Positions 43,174 through 53,987 of a stretch of 64,000 nucleotides of DNA are shown here, in pieces (within the stretch, counting starts at the first letter, position 1; each line of letters opens with the position of its first letter). The stretch is from Malaciobacter marinus (lineage in GTDB: Bacteria > Campylobacterota > Campylobacteria > Campylobacterales > Arcobacteraceae), in NCBI RefSeq assembly GCF_003544855.1, contig NZ_CP032101.1:2294001-2358000 (forward strand), given 5' to 3'. The translations under genes were made by a program, and so were the position numbers. The notes beneath the pieces are model-generated. The model made no database searches. It was not told the DNA's origin and saw only the letters and a program-made list of their open reading frames with translations.

Positions 43174-46095
43174 CCACTCATCATCACTAGCATTTGAAGT
43201 AAACTCTTTAGGCTTTTGTGTTTCTTTTTTTACTTCTGCTTTTTTCTCAGGTTTTTCAAAACTTTTAGTTTTTAAGCTTTGATTTTTATCTATTTGTTTT
43301 GAACTATTATTAGTATTACTTAATGTAGGAGTACTTTTTTCAACCTTTTTTTCAACATAAGTAGTACAATACTCAATTTTAATAATATCTAAACACTCAA
43401 ATAATTTAAATGTACAATCATCTACTTCTTTTGAAATTCTTGATAAAACTTCATTTTCAGCTTTATTTGCATTTTCATTTACATAATCTTGTACTCTTTG
43501 ATGTACACACTCATGATACTCTTTTAGTTTTGCCCAATTTGAACTTTTTGTAAATTCAGTACCTTTTGACTCTTCTTGTGCCATCCACTTACCAAAGTTA
43601 CAATCTGTATGTTTAGTAACACTCCAAGTTTTTACATCTTTTTGTCCAACTTTTGCAAAATTCGTATCTTTAAATAAAATATGATCATTTTTTATTTTAG
43701 AAATTTTAAATACTAAATCAATATCACAAATTTGTTTCTCTTTTGTTTTATCAAAATTTGCTCTTTGCGAAATAGCATTTAAGTCTGCTGAAAGTTTTGT
43801 AACTCCATCAGATAGTCCACTTATCTCACTTGCTGAACTTGCATTAACTTGTGTTGCTCTATCTAATGAGTTAATTGCATCATTAATTTGTACAATTCCT
43901 GATTCTTGTTCTTTACTAGCACTTGAAACATCTTCAATTAAAGTAATTGTTTCATTGATTTTTGAAGTCAAATCAGTATAACCACCAATCATCTTATCTG
44001 AAATAGTTTTACCTTCATTTGCTTTTTGTGTTGCATGTTCAACAATATCTTTAATCTCTTTTGCAGCTTGTGCACTTCTACTTGCTAGATTTCTTACTTC
44101 TTGGGCAACAACGGCAAAGCCTTTTCCAGCTTCCCCAGCAGTTGCAGCTTCTACTGCTGCATTTAATGAAAGTATATTTGTTTGAAATGCTATTTGATCA
44201 ATTACACTTATGGCTTCATTTATTGATTTTACTTGTTTATCAATATCATCCATTGCTTTTGTTGTCATATTTGCATAATTTTCACCCTCTTTAGCTGAGC
44301 CATTTAAATCATTTGCAAGAACTGACATTTTGTTCACTTTTGTTGCACTTGATTTAATAATAGAAGTAATTTCCTCAACAGCAGCAGCTGTCTCTTCTAA
44401 ACTTGCAGCTTGTTCATTTGCTGATTTTGCAAGTTTTGATACTTCAGTTGATAAAACTTCTGTATCAGAATTAAGTTTTCTACCACTTGTTGTAATCATA
44501 GCTAAAAATTCAGAAACAGTATTTCCAATAAATGATGTACTAGTAGAAATAGAACCTACAATTCCATTTGCATTATGGTGCTCATTTTTACTTGTTTTAT
44601 AATCAAAATTTGAATTACCATATTCAACTAAAATATTATTAATCTCTTCAAGTTTTTCATTTGTTTTATCAATCATTGAATTAATAGATAATTTTAACTT
44701 TTGAATTTGTGGATTTGGAGAGTCACTATGAACCTTATAAACATAGAATCCATTATTTACTTTAGTAATTACGTCTTCAACTTCTTCAATTACTTTTGCA
44801 TCTTGTTTAAATCCATCTTTTAGTTTATTGATGTAAGCATTGAAACTATCAATAACTTTCCCAATTTCATCATTTGAATTTTTCTCTATAAAATTATTTG
44901 TATTAGAATCTGAACCTAAATTAGCAATAGCAAAATCCAATTGACTCAATGGATTAATGATGGCTCTTTTGATTAAGAATGTATATAATATATATATAAG
45001 TATTACTGCAATTAATGTAGAAATTACAAGAAACTTAACAATAGTAGCTATCTCTTCATTTGTGGTTTCTTCCATACTTGCAATTTCTGCTTTTATATCA
45101 TCAATATACGCACCTGTTCCAATAATCCAATTCCATGGTCCAAATTTTTGAACATATGAAAATTTCTCTTGAGGTTCTTCAAAATTTGGTTTTGGCCACA
45201 TATACTTAACTAATGCACCATTTTCATTATTATTAGTAACTGTAACAAACTCTTTAAATAAGTACTTTCCTTTTTTATCTTGAACATTTGCTACATTCTT
45301 ATTATTTAGTGATGGTTTAATAGGATGCATTATCATTTTAGGTTTTGTATCATTAATCCAAAAATATCCGTTAGTACCATATCTCATATTAGAAATAGTT
45401 TCTAAAGCTTCTTCTTGAATATTTTTAGTTACATCAGCAACATAAGAGCCTGTTCCAATAACCCAATTAAATGGTTTAAAAAGTTTTACAAAAGATACCT
45501 TTAATTGAGGCTTATCAAAACCTGGTTTTGGCCATGAATAATCTACAAATCCAGAACCTTTTGTTTTTCCAACTTCAGCAAATACTGAAAATATTTTTTT
45601 CCCACCTTCATCTTTAAACTCAGACAAATCTTTTCCATCAAGGTGTGGTTTTGTAGGGTGCATTACAATAACTGCATCTGTATCATTAACCCAAAAATAA
45701 CCTGTTTTACCATATCTTGTTTCAGAAATTATCTCTCTTAATCTTTTCTTTAACTCACTATTTGGTACTTTTCCTTTTAGTTTATTATACTCAGCATCCA
45801 AAATTGAAAAAATAAATCCAGATTGCTCTTTTAAATACTCTTGTACTTCTAGCTTTATTTTATCTATTGATGTTCTTTTATGATAAGCATTAACTGTTTT
45901 CATAGCTAATGATACATAGTTTTTGAGTTCTTCCTCTTTCTTTTCATAAGCTTCTTTTTTATATTTTTCAACATTCTTTTTTGAAAACTCTTTAATTGAA
46001 TATATTGACTCAATAGATACAATCAAAGCAATCCCAACAATTGTTAAAAAAGCTAACATAAGTAGCTTAGATTTTATAGTAAGGTTACCTAGCAT
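43162..46095 (-). CDS. Methyl-accepting chemotaxis protein with tandem Cache and CZB domains
   Basis: The 977-residue receptor has membrane helices at about 8-30 and 352-375. Between them lie two tandem Cache_2 domains, each with the same motif set: [14 protein letters not shown] and [11 protein letters not shown] in the first, [14 protein letters not shown] and [11 protein letters not shown] in the second. HAMP (about 372-430) and the MCP signalling hairpin (about 560-785; [20 protein letters not shown], then [15 protein letters not shown]) follow. The end has a CZB zinc domain (His in [22 protein letters not shown]) and a terminal EWESF, like the CheR-binding pentapeptide. It therefore probably senses small ligands and, at the CZB domain, zinc or oxidants. 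Ligand identity is unknown. Confidence 0.95.
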   Translation of the reverse strand: MLGNLTIKSKLLMLAFLTIVGIALIVSIESIYSIKEFSKKNVEKYKKEAYEKKEEELKNYVSLAMKTVNAYHKRTSIDKIKLEVQEYLKEQSGFIFSILDAEYNKLKGKVPNSELKKRLREIISETRYGKTGYFWVNDTDAVIVMHPTKPHLDGKDLSEFKDEGGKKIFSVFAEVGKTKGSGFVDYSWPKPGFDKPQLKVSFVKLFKPFNWVIGTGSYVADVTKNIQEEALETISNMRYGTNGYFWINDTKPKMIMHPIKPSLNNKNVANVQDKKGKYLFKEFVTVTNNNENGALVKYMWPKPNFEEPQEKFSYVQKFGPWNWIIGTGAYIDDIKAEIASMEETTNEEIATIVKFLVISTLIAVILIYILYTFLIKRAIINPLSQLDFAIANLGSDSNTNNFIEKNSNDEIGKVIDSFNAYINKLKDGFKQDAKVIEEVEDVITKVNNGFYVYKVHSDSPNPQIQKLKLSINSMIDKTNEKLEEINNILVEYGNSNFDYKTSKNEHHNANGIVGSISTSTSFIGNTVSEFLAMITTSGRKLNSDTEVLSTEVSKLAKSANEQAASLEETAAAVEEITSIIKSSATKVNKMSVLANDLNGSAKEGENYANMTTKAMDDIDKQVKSINEAISVIDQIAFQTNILSLNAAVEAATAGEAGKGFAVVAQEVRNLASRSAQAAKEIKDIVEHATQKANEGKTISDKMIGGYTDLTSKINETITLIEDVSSASKEQESGIVQINDAINSLDRATQVNASSASEISGLSDGVTKLSADLNAISQRANFDKTKEKQICDIDLVFKISKIKNDHILFKDTNFAKVGQKDVKTWSVTKHTDCNFGKWMAQEESKGTEFTKSSNWAKLKEYHECVHQRVQDYVNENANKAENEVLSRISKEVDDCTFKLFECLDIIKIEYCTTYVEKKVEKSTPTLSNTNNSSKQIDKNQSLKTKSFEKPEKKAEVKKETQKPKEFTSNASDDEWESF

Positions 46096-46119
46096 TAAAC
46101 ACTCCTTTTATAATCTTAT

Positions 46120-46125
46120 ATTCTA
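46120..46125 (-). promoter_or_regulatory. Possible -10 box before the chemoreceptor gene
   Basis: Reverse strand GATAGAATATAAG contains TAGAAT about 25 bases before the start, with AAAGGAG as ribosome site. The box is one base from consensus, so this is a modest call. The rest of the 190-base divergent spacer to the ankyrin gene shows no other clear element. Confidence 0.4.
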
Positions 46126-46285
46126 TCTATCCAAACTTAAAAAAGTCAATAAAATGACATTAGAAGAATAAAATAATAATTTTTTGTTTACTTTTGTTTC
46201 ACCATCAAAATTTTATTTTATTTTATGAAAACTTTAGGTATGTTATGAATTAGATTTAAAACTCAAAAGGTACAGGTTACAATTA

Positions 46286-48178
46286 ATGTTTAATAAACTT
46301 TTTAAAAAATATACACGAGAAGATTTACTCGAAGAACTAAGAAACTCAACCTTTAAAGACTCAAAAGCCGATTCAATATTAAAAGATGTAGATATTCATT
46401 ATAAAGACGAATTTAATAAATCATACCTGCATATAGTTGCAGAAGAAAATCTTGTAGAATCTGTAAAATGGCTTGTATCAAAAAAAGTTGCTATAAATAA
46501 TACTGATTCAGAAGGTGACACTGCTTTAATTTGTGCAGCAAGAAAAGGTGCAACACAAACAGTGAGAACACTACTTCAATTAAAAGCAGATCCAAATATT
46601 GTAAATTCAAAAGGAAGAACTGCTATACAAGAAGCAGTGAAGTTTAATAAAAAAGATTCATATGTATTATTAAAAGAAAGAACTAAAAAATTAGACAATG
46701 CTGATGAAGAAGGATACACTTTAATTTTTGATGCAATTCATAGTCAAAATTTAGACTTAGTAAAAGATGTAATAAAACTTCAAGGTAATTCTATAGATAA
46801 GAAAATTTTATTCTATCCAGACACTTATTTAAATACAAATGTATTAAAATTTCTTGGTGATTATATAGATTTAAACATCACAGATGAAAAAGGAAGAACT
46901 CCTCTTTTTTATCTAGTTCAAAATGGTGCTTTAAATGTTGATTCTTTTAATTTTGCAATTGAAAAAGGTGCAAATATAAATCATATTGATGATGAGGGAA
47001 ATAACGTTTTACTGGCATTAATTCAAGAAATACTAAAAATCAACCCAAGAGAAAAAGAGACTATAAAAAATCTACTTGATATGATTCCTTGGCTAATAGA
47101 TGAGCATGTTGATTATAATCACTGCAATAATAACGGTGATAATGCCTTAATGCTTGCTACAAAAAACAGAAATATAAAATTAGTAGAAACACTATTAGAG
47201 TATGAAGTTGACCCAAACTTTATAAATGATAGAAATGAAACAGCATTAGCATTAGCTGCAATTAAAGGTAAATCAAATATTGATTTAGTTGCACTATTAC
47301 TAGATTATGGTGCAAGACCTAATATTAGTGATGAAAATGGAAAAACTATCATTGAAAAACTTTTAGAAGTTGAGTTATTTTTAAGAAATAGAAAAAAACT
47401 TAAAATGAAAGCAAGGCAAAATATAAATGAAAATGAAAACTATAAATCAGTATTAGAAGAGATTTTATTAAATGGTGAAGTAAATCTTACAATGCTGAAC
47501 TCACAAGGAAATCCATATTTCTTTGATGCAGTTGAATATGGAAATATTGATTTAGTTAAAATGCTAGTAAAATATGGTGCTGATATTAATCTAAAGAATA
47601 AAGATGGTTATAATATTATTTATTATTATATGTCAAAAAATATCTCATTTAGAAGAGTTGCTGAGCAACAAAACTATCTTGTAATGCTTAGAAATATAAT
47701 CACTTTAGGGGCTGATGTAAACTCAAGGGATGATTATGGTGGAATAACTTTACATAAAGCTATACTTGATAATGATATTCAAACTATAAAAGTCTTAATA
47801 AATGCAGGTGCTGATATAAATGCAGTAGATAATAAAGGTAGAAATATGGTTCACAATGCAATGTGGCAAAATAAAGTAAAAGTATTTAGACTTTTATACT
47901 CATATAACAAAAACCTGATAAATAAACCTGACAAGTTTGGTGTTTTACCTATTAATTATGCAGCATTTTTAGGATATAACGAATTAGTAATTGAGCTTAT
48001 TGATTCAGGATCTTATGTAAATAATCCTTATAAAAAGACACATTATATTTTCAACTTCTTGAAGAAATTTCATAAAAATTTAAGACCACTTTTAGAAAAT
48101 ACAAGAAACCCAGCAGATCACTTAAAAATGAAAACATTAGTAGAAAATATGGTCAAAGAGTTTAGTGTAAAGCTATAA
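46286..48178 (+). CDS. Ankyrin-repeat protein
   Basis: The 630-residue protein has no signal peptide or membrane segment. Ankyrin units are recognisable throughout: DSEGDTALICAARKGATQTV near 75, NGDNALMLATKNRNIKLVET near 283, QGNPYFFDAVEYGNIDLVKM near 405, and YGGITLHKAILDNDIQTIKVL near 485, about a dozen in all. It is likely a cytosolic scaffold or binding protein. It is divergent from the chemoreceptor gene and converges on recN, so no operon partner exists. The biological role cannot be inferred. Confidence 0.85.
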   Translation: MFNKLFKKYTREDLLEELRNSTFKDSKADSILKDVDIHYKDEFNKSYLHIVAEENLVESVKWLVSKKVAINNTDSEGDTALICAARKGATQTVRTLLQLKADPNIVNSKGRTAIQEAVKFNKKDSYVLLKERTKKLDNADEEGYTLIFDAIHSQNLDLVKDVIKLQGNSIDKKILFYPDTYLNTNVLKFLGDYIDLNITDEKGRTPLFYLVQNGALNVDSFNFAIEKGANINHIDDEGNNVLLALIQEILKINPREKETIKNLLDMIPWLIDEHVDYNHCNNNGDNALMLATKNRNIKLVETLLEYEVDPNFINDRNETALALAAIKGKSNIDLVALLLDYGARPNISDENGKTIIEKLLEVELFLRNRKKLKMKARQNINENENYKSVLEEILLNGEVNLTMLNSQGNPYFFDAVEYGNIDLVKMLVKYGADINLKNKDGYNIIYYYMSKNISFRRVAEQQNYLVMLRNIITLGADVNSRDDYGGITLHKAILDNDIQTIKVLINAGADINAVDNKGRNMVHNAMWQNKVKVFRLLYSYNKNLINKPDKFGVLPINYAAFLGYNELVIELIDSGSYVNNPYKKTHYIFNFLKKFHKNLRPLLENTRNPADHLKMKTLVENMVKEFSVKL

Positions 48179-48190
48179 ATTTAGCTTTAC
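48167..48190. terminator. Bidirectional terminator between the ankyrin gene and recN
   Basis: Arms GTAAAGCTA and TAGCTTTAC with a 6-base loop overlap both stop codons of the converging genes. Confidence 0.5.
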
Positions 48191-49713
48191 TCTAAAAGAT
48201 TTTTAGCAAATTCCAAAGCTTCTTTTGTGATATCTTCACCACTAATCATTCTTGAAATTTCATTTATTCTTTCTTCTTTATTTAAAACTTTAACTTTTGA
48301 TTTTTGATTAATTTTATCTACTAAAAAGTGTTGATTTGCACTTGAAGTTAACTGAGGTTGATGAGAAATAGCAAATATTTGATAAGATTTTGCAAGTTGT
48401 GTCAACACTGTAGCAATTGCTGAGCTCTCTTTTCCACTTAAATTTGCATCAATTTCATCTAAAAATAGCACTCCATTTTTAACTATTTGAAACTCACTCA
48501 TTGAAGTTAACAAAGCAAGTCTTAATCTGTTGAATTCTCCACTACTAATAGTGTCTAAATCAACACCATTTAGTTCAAATATAACTTCATCTATACCATT
48601 TGAATCTAACTGTTTTTCATTTATAATTATTTTTGCATTTGAAAGATATAAAAACTTTAAATAGTGATTTATTCGTTTTTCTAAATCTTTTACAGATTTT
48701 TTTCTATGTTGACTAATTTGTAAAGCTAATTCATTTACATTAAGCTCTATTTTTTCAATATCATTTTCAAGTTTTGTTTTTTCAAAAGTTAAATTCTCAT
48801 ATTTTTGTAAATCTTGCTTTTTTTGTTCTTTATACTCAATTGCTTCTTTAATAGAACCAAATCTTTTTTGTAAAGAAGATAGTTTTTCAATTCTATCTAA
48901 CACATTTTCTATATCTAACTCTTCAAGTTCAAATAGTGAATCATTAAATCTTTCAAAATGATTATTAAGCTCATTTATTGCATCATCAAAAAAAGAACTA
49001 TTTATTTCTAAAAGTTCTAATGCATTAGAAACTTGATGAGAATTTTCAAATATAGCAGAAGCATTTTTAATGGCATCTTCAATTTTATCTTTTTTTGAAA
49101 GTTTCTTTTTTATATCCATAAGTTCATCATATTCATCAATTTTAGGATCAATTGATTCTATTTTATCAATCTCAAATTTTGCAAACTCTTTTAACTCTTC
49201 TACTTTTAATTCATCATCAGTTAACTTTTTTAACTCTTTTTTTAATAAAGTTAATTCTTTATATGTTTTTGTAAAATCATCTTTTAATTTTGTAAAATTT
49301 TTATTCTTATTTTTTGATAATAAATCTAAAAAGTCCAATAATTTATTACTTTCAAAATCAGTTTTATCTTTTAAACTAAGATGCTTGATTAGATTTGAAG
49401 AAAATAGTTGAAGTCTTTTTTTTGATATTGTTTGATTGTTTAATAAATATCTAGTTTTGTCTTTTTTTATCTCTTTTATTACAATTTCATCATCAATATT
49501 AACATCAAAATCTTCATCTTTAATTGAACTTTTAAGAACAACTTCCCCAAGTCTAGCTTTTGCTTCTTGTATTGCAAATAATGATAAAATCGATTCCATT
49601 AAAACTGATTTTCCAGCACCACTAGGTCCAGTAAAAACTACTAAACCCTTATCAAACTCTAAATCAACTTCATTAAAAGATAAAAAATCTTTTAGGTATA
49701 TTCTACTAATCAT
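48187..49713 (-). CDS. recN: DNA repair ATPase RecN
   Basis: RecN is an SMC-like ATPase that acts at double-strand breaks. The 508-residue protein has Walker A GPSGAGKS at 29-36, a long coiled-coil middle (about 130-350), the ABC signature region TISSGEFNRLRLAL, and Walker B GVLFLDEIDANLSGKES. It is shorter than the E. coli protein (about 550), as in other Campylobacterota. It starts 5 bases after nadK. Confidence 0.93.
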   Translation of the reverse strand: MISRIYLKDFLSFNEVDLEFDKGLVVFTGPSGAGKSVLMESILSLFAIQEAKARLGEVVLKSSIKDEDFDVNIDDEIVIKEIKKDKTRYLLNNQTISKKRLQLFSSNLIKHLSLKDKTDFESNKLLDFLDLLSKNKNKNFTKLKDDFTKTYKELTLLKKELKKLTDDELKVEELKEFAKFEIDKIESIDPKIDEYDELMDIKKKLSKKDKIEDAIKNASAIFENSHQVSNALELLEINSSFFDDAINELNNHFERFNDSLFELEELDIENVLDRIEKLSSLQKRFGSIKEAIEYKEQKKQDLQKYENLTFEKTKLENDIEKIELNVNELALQISQHRKKSVKDLEKRINHYLKFLYLSNAKIIINEKQLDSNGIDEVIFELNGVDLDTISSGEFNRLRLALLTSMSEFQIVKNGVLFLDEIDANLSGKESSAIATVLTQLAKSYQIFAISHQPQLTSSANQHFLVDKINQKSKVKVLNKEERINEISRMISGEDITKEALEFAKNLLE

Positions 49714-49718
49714 TTATA

Positions 49719-50594
49719 TTAATTTCCCCATTGTAATTTTTCGTTTAATACTTCAAAATAGTTTCTCTCTTTTCGATGAAGAAGCTTTGCTTTTTTTGAT
49801 GCAATTTGAATCTTTATTGATTGATTTTGCTCTACTTCATATATATCTTGTCCATCAACTATTACCATTGCTCCTTGATTGTCTGTAATTGTAAACTCTA
49901 TTTCAAAATCTGCTGGTAATACTAATGGTCTTTGAGTTAATGAGTGTGGAGCAACAGGTGTTACAATAAAAGCATCAGTTAAAGGATAAACCAAAGGACC
50001 ACCAACAGACAAATTATAAGCAGTTGAGCCAGTAGGAGAAGAAATAATTATTCCATCACCATAATAAGAATTAAAAGGTTTACCATCTATTTTAGCATCT
50101 ACTTTAATCATTGAAGATAATGAATTTCTTGATATAACAATATCATTAAAAGCAAAAAAATTTTTTAAATTTGCATTTCCTTTTATCATCATTCTACTAT
50201 CAATTCTATAGTTTTCATCATCAGATAAATTTTGTAAAAATGACTCAAGTTCGTTTAAACTAACATCAGTTAAAAACCCCAAGGTTCCAAGATTGATTCC
50301 AAGTACGGGTTTTCCAGATCTAAAGGTTCTTCTAACAACTGAAATTAAAGTTCCATCACCACCAATAGAAACTAAAAAATCTACAGTATCACATAAAATA
50401 TCTAAATCAATACCCTCTTCATCAATCATATTAGCACTATTTTTTTCTAAAAATATTTCAATATTTTGTTTCTCAAAATATCCTTTTATTTTTATATAGT
50501 CATCTTTTATTTCAGGAGTAGAAGGTCTTAGAACTATTCCCGCTTTTGATTTTGATTTTAGTTTTTCTTTAGTAATTGTTGATTTCAAACCCAT
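49719..50594 (-). CDS. nadK: NAD kinase
   Basis: Phosphorylates NAD to NADP. The 291-residue protein contains GGDGT at 78-82, GINLGTLGFLTDV, and DGIIISSPTGSTAYNLSVGGP, all typical. It is immediately upstream of recN, a pair found in several bacterial groups. A possible TAGAAT box lies 26-31 bases before the ATG. Confidence 0.95.
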   Translation of the reverse strand: MGLKSTITKEKLKSKSKAGIVLRPSTPEIKDDYIKIKGYFEKQNIEIFLEKNSANMIDEEGIDLDILCDTVDFLVSIGGDGTLISVVRRTFRSGKPVLGINLGTLGFLTDVSLNELESFLQNLSDDENYRIDSRMMIKGNANLKNFFAFNDIVISRNSLSSMIKVDAKIDGKPFNSYYGDGIIISSPTGSTAYNLSVGGPLVYPLTDAFIVTPVAPHSLTQRPLVLPADFEIEFTITDNQGAMVIVDGQDIYEVEQNQSIKIQIASKKAKLLHRKERNYFEVLNEKLQWGN

Positions 50595-50619
50595 ATCCGC
50601 TTCTTTTAAATTTATGTTA

Positions 50620-50625
50620 ATTCTA
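50620..50625 (-). promoter_or_regulatory. Possible -10 box before nadK
   Basis: Reverse strand TTAGGTAGAATTAAC has TAGAAT 26 bases before the start. A perfect TATAAT further upstream (50678-50683) is an alternative. The call is tentative. Confidence 0.35.
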
Positions 50626-50691
50626 CCTAAAATGTTAATAAAACTGCTTTAAATTAACAAATTGTAATATTTTATGGATTATATAAGAATA

Positions 50692-50723
50692 AAAAAAGCC
50701 TACTCTTTCAAGTAGGCTTTTTT
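50692..50723 (-). terminator. Intrinsic terminator of the rpsL-rpsG-fusA operon
   Basis: Perfect 13-base arms (AAAAAAGCCTACT / AGTAGGCTTTTTT) with a 6-base loop and a T run on the reverse strand; the best terminator in the window. It stands 43 bases beyond the fusA stop. Confidence 0.85.
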
Positions 50724-50730
50724 ATAGAAG

Positions 50731-50758
50731 AAATAAAAGTCAAAATTGACTTTTATTT
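50731..50758 (-). other. Second hairpin after fusA
   Basis: Arms AAATAAAAGTCAA and TTGACTTTTATTT (13 bases, perfect) with a 2-base centre lie between the fusA stop and the terminator at 50692-50723. It may protect the 3' end of the transcript or assist termination. Confidence 0.5.
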
Positions 50759-50765
50759 AAGGTTA

Positions 50766-52871
50766 TTAACCATTTCTTTTTTTAATAATTTCTTCAGAAA
50801 CATTTTTTGGAACTTCTTGATAAGCATCAAATAACATAGAGTAAGTTGCTCTACCTTGAGACATTGATCTTAAGTCAGTTGAGTATCCAAACATTTCAGA
50901 TAATGGAATCATTGCAGTAACTAGTTTAACACCAGCTCTATCATCCATTGATTGAACTTGTCCTCTTCTTTTGTTAACGTCACCGATAACATCTCCCATA
51001 TACTCTTCAGGAGTTTCAATTTCAACTTTCATCATTGGTTCTAAGATTATAGCTTGAGCATCAGCTTTTCTACAAGCTTCTTTGAAACCCATAGATGCAG
51101 CTAATTTAAACGCCATTTCAGATGAGTCAACATCATGGTAAGAACCATCATATAATGTTACTTCAATATTAACCATTGGGTAACCAGCTAGGATACCACC
51201 TTGCATAGCTTCCTCACAACCTTTTTGAACAGCTGGAATATACTCTTTTGGTACAACCCCACCTTTAATTGCGTTGTTGAATTTAAAGTTATCTTCTGAA
51301 TCAACTAATGGTTTAATATCTAAATATACGTGACCATATTGACCTTTACCACCAGATTGTTTTGCATATTTAAATTCATTTTTAATTTGGTTTTTAATTG
51401 TTTCTCTATAAGCAACTTGTGGAGCACCAACTTCAGCTTCAACTTTAAATTCTCTTTTCATTCTATCTACAAGAATTTCTAAGTGTAACTCACCCATTCC
51501 TGAAATAATAGTTTGTCCAGATTCTTCATCAGTTGCAACTCTAAATGATGGATCTTCTTCTGCTAATTTACCTAATGCAATACCCATTTTTTCTTGGTCA
51601 GCTTTAGTTTTTGGCTCAACTGCAACAGAAATAACTGGTTCAGGGAATTCCATTCTTTCTAAGATCACTGGATCTTTATCAGAAGCTAGTGTATCACCTG
51701 TAACAGTTGATTTAAGACCAACTACTGCACCGATTTCACCAGCATATAATTGAGAAACTTCTTCTCTATTATTTGAATGCATTTTAAGTAATCTTCCGAT
51801 TCTTTCTTTTTTCATTTTTGTTGAGTTCATTACATATGTTCCAGATTCTAAAACACCTCTATAAACTCTTGCGAAAGTTAACTGTCCAACAAATGGGTCA
51901 GTCATAATTTTAAATGCTAAGGCTGCAACTTCACCCTCATCAGTTGATGGAACAATTACTGCTTCACCATCTTGAGTTTCACCTCTAATATCTGCAACTT
52001 CTGTTGGAGCTGGTAAATATGTAGAAACTGCATCAAGTAAAGTTTGAATACCTTTATTTTTAAAAGCAGTACCACAAGTCATAGGAGTAATATTCATAGC
52101 TAAACAACCAGCTTTAAGACCAGAAATAATCTCTTCTTCGCTTAAATCACCTTCTTCAAAATATTTTTCCATTAATTCTTCTGAAGATTCAGCAGCTGCT
52201 TCAATCATTTTTTCTCTGTACTCTTGTGCTTGTTCTAATAACTCAGCTGGAATTTCTTCTACTGAATAAGCAGAACCCATTGCAGCATCTTCGTCCCATA
52301 CTAAAGCTTTCATTTTTACTAAATCAACTACACCATGGAAGTTTTCTTCTGCACCGATTGGTATTTGAATTGGAACAGGATTAGCTTTTAGTCTTTCATT
52401 TACTTGTTTTTCAACATTAAAAAAATCTGCACCAGTTCTATCCATTTTATTAACGAATATCATTCTTGGTACTTTATATTTATTAGCTTGTCTCCAAACA
52501 GTTTCAGATTGTGGTTGAACCCCACCTACTGAACAAAATACTGCAACTGCACCATCAAGAACTCTCATAGATCTTTCAACTTCAATTGTAAAGTCAACGT
52601 GACCTGGAGTGTCAATAATGTTTATTTGTAGTTGCTCATTTGTTTTAGGGTGTGGCCAAAAACAAGTTGTAGCAGCAGAAGTAATTGTAATACCTCTTTC
52701 TTGCTCTTGTTCCATCCAGTCCATAGTTGCAGCACCATCATGAACCTCACCAATTTTGTGAGAAACTCCTGTATAGAATAAAATTCTTTCAGTAGTTGTT
52801 GTTTTACCTGCATCAATGTGCGCTGCAATACCGATATTTCTAACTCTTCTAAGTGGTGTTTTTCTAGCCAT
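50766..52871 (-). CDS. fusA: Elongation factor G
   Basis: EF-G drives ribosomal translocation. The 701-residue protein has the G1 motif AHIDAGKTT (17-25), [26 protein letters not shown], and the C-terminal domains with [17 protein letters not shown] and [13 protein letters not shown]. It is the last gene of the rpsL-rpsG-fusA operon. Length and motifs are normal. Confidence 0.98.
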   Translation of the reverse strand: MARKTPLRRVRNIGIAAHIDAGKTTTTERILFYTGVSHKIGEVHDGAATMDWMEQEQERGITITSAATTCFWPHPKTNEQLQINIIDTPGHVDFTIEVERSMRVLDGAVAVFCSVGGVQPQSETVWRQANKYKVPRMIFVNKMDRTGADFFNVEKQVNERLKANPVPIQIPIGAEENFHGVVDLVKMKALVWDEDAAMGSAYSVEEIPAELLEQAQEYREKMIEAAAESSEELMEKYFEEGDLSEEEIISGLKAGCLAMNITPMTCGTAFKNKGIQTLLDAVSTYLPAPTEVADIRGETQDGEAVIVPSTDEGEVAALAFKIMTDPFVGQLTFARVYRGVLESGTYVMNSTKMKKERIGRLLKMHSNNREEVSQLYAGEIGAVVGLKSTVTGDTLASDKDPVILERMEFPEPVISVAVEPKTKADQEKMGIALGKLAEEDPSFRVATDEESGQTIISGMGELHLEILVDRMKREFKVEAEVGAPQVAYRETIKNQIKNEFKYAKQSGGKGQYGHVYLDIKPLVDSEDNFKFNNAIKGGVVPKEYIPAVQKGCEEAMQGGILAGYPMVNIEVTLYDGSYHDVDSSEMAFKLAASMGFKEACRKADAQAIILEPMMKVEIETPEEYMGDVIGDVNKRRGQVQSMDDRAGVKLVTAMIPLSEMFGYSTDLRSMSQGRATYSMLFDAYQEVPKNVSEEIIKKRNG

Positions 52872-52880
52872 TAATAATTC

Positions 52881-53360
<480 letters not shown>

Positions 53361-53364
53361 CTAC

Positions 53365-53739
53365 TTATTTCTTAGGTCTTTTAGTACCATATTTAGATCT
53401 TGCAACAGTTCTGTTTGCAACACCAGCTGTATCTAAAGCACCTCTTACAACGTGATACTTAACACCAGGTAAATCCTTAACTCTTCCCCCTCTAACTAAT
53501 ACGATAGAGTGTTCTTGTAAGTTGTGACCTTCACCACCGATATATGAAATTACTTCATAACCTGTTGTTAATCTAACTTTTGCAACTTTTCTTAAAGCCG
53601 AGTTAGGTTTCTTTGGAGTTGTAGTATATACTCTTGTACATACCCCTCTTCTTTGTGGACATTTTTCTAATGCTGGTGATTTAGATGTTTTAATCACCTT
53701 TTTTCGCTCTTTTCTAATCAATTGATTGATAGTAGGCAT
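53365..53739 (-). CDS. rpsL: 30S ribosomal protein S12
   Basis: The 124-residue protein has the S12 decoding-site motifs [18 protein letters not shown] and [17 protein letters not shown]. The lysines linked to streptomycin response (in [10 protein letters not shown] and GRVKDLPG) are wild type. It opens the strep operon behind a TATAAT box about 126 bases upstream. Confidence 0.98.
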   Translation of the reverse strand: MPTINQLIRKERKKVIKTSKSPALEKCPQRRGVCTRVYTTTPKKPNSALRKVAKVRLTTGYEVISYIGGEGHNLQEHSIVLVRGGRVKDLPGVKYHVVRGALDTAGVANRTVARSKYGTKRPKK

Positions 53740-53864
53740 TTTTTCCCTTTATTTAAATTGGTTTGAGCAATTAAAGCAATGCTCATGCTTCTCGTGCAAA
53801 TCAACATATTGTTGAAACGATACTACCATTCTAGGAAACGTGAAGTTTTCTAAAAAAGTTCGTG

Positions 53865-53870
53865 ATTATA
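53865..53870 (-). promoter_or_regulatory. -10 box of the rpsL operon
   Basis: Reverse strand AAGTATAATCACG has a TATAAT giving a leader of about 118 bases before rpsL. This 248-base spacer to the divergent MFS gene holds no other gene; a leader of this length suits an operon under post-transcriptional control. Confidence 0.55.
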
Positions 53871-53953
53871 CTTAATTTAATCTTAAACAGTACTTAGTTA
53901 ATAATTAAATCACTTTAATACAATACTATTACTTTAATTTAAACTATTATTAC

Positions 53954-53959
53954 TATAAT
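53954..53959 (+). promoter_or_regulatory. -10 box before the MFS transporter
   Basis: Plus strand TTACTATAATTCGC contains TATAAT 29 bases before the ATG at 53988. An AAAGA element is the only ribosome-site candidate. Confidence 0.5.
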
Positions 53960-53987
53960 TCGCAAAAATTAATACAAAGAATATTTT

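Noticed and set aside
49436-49888. Plus-strand ORF of 150 codons across recN and nadK
   Set aside because: Antisense to both start regions, with no promoter or ribosome site.
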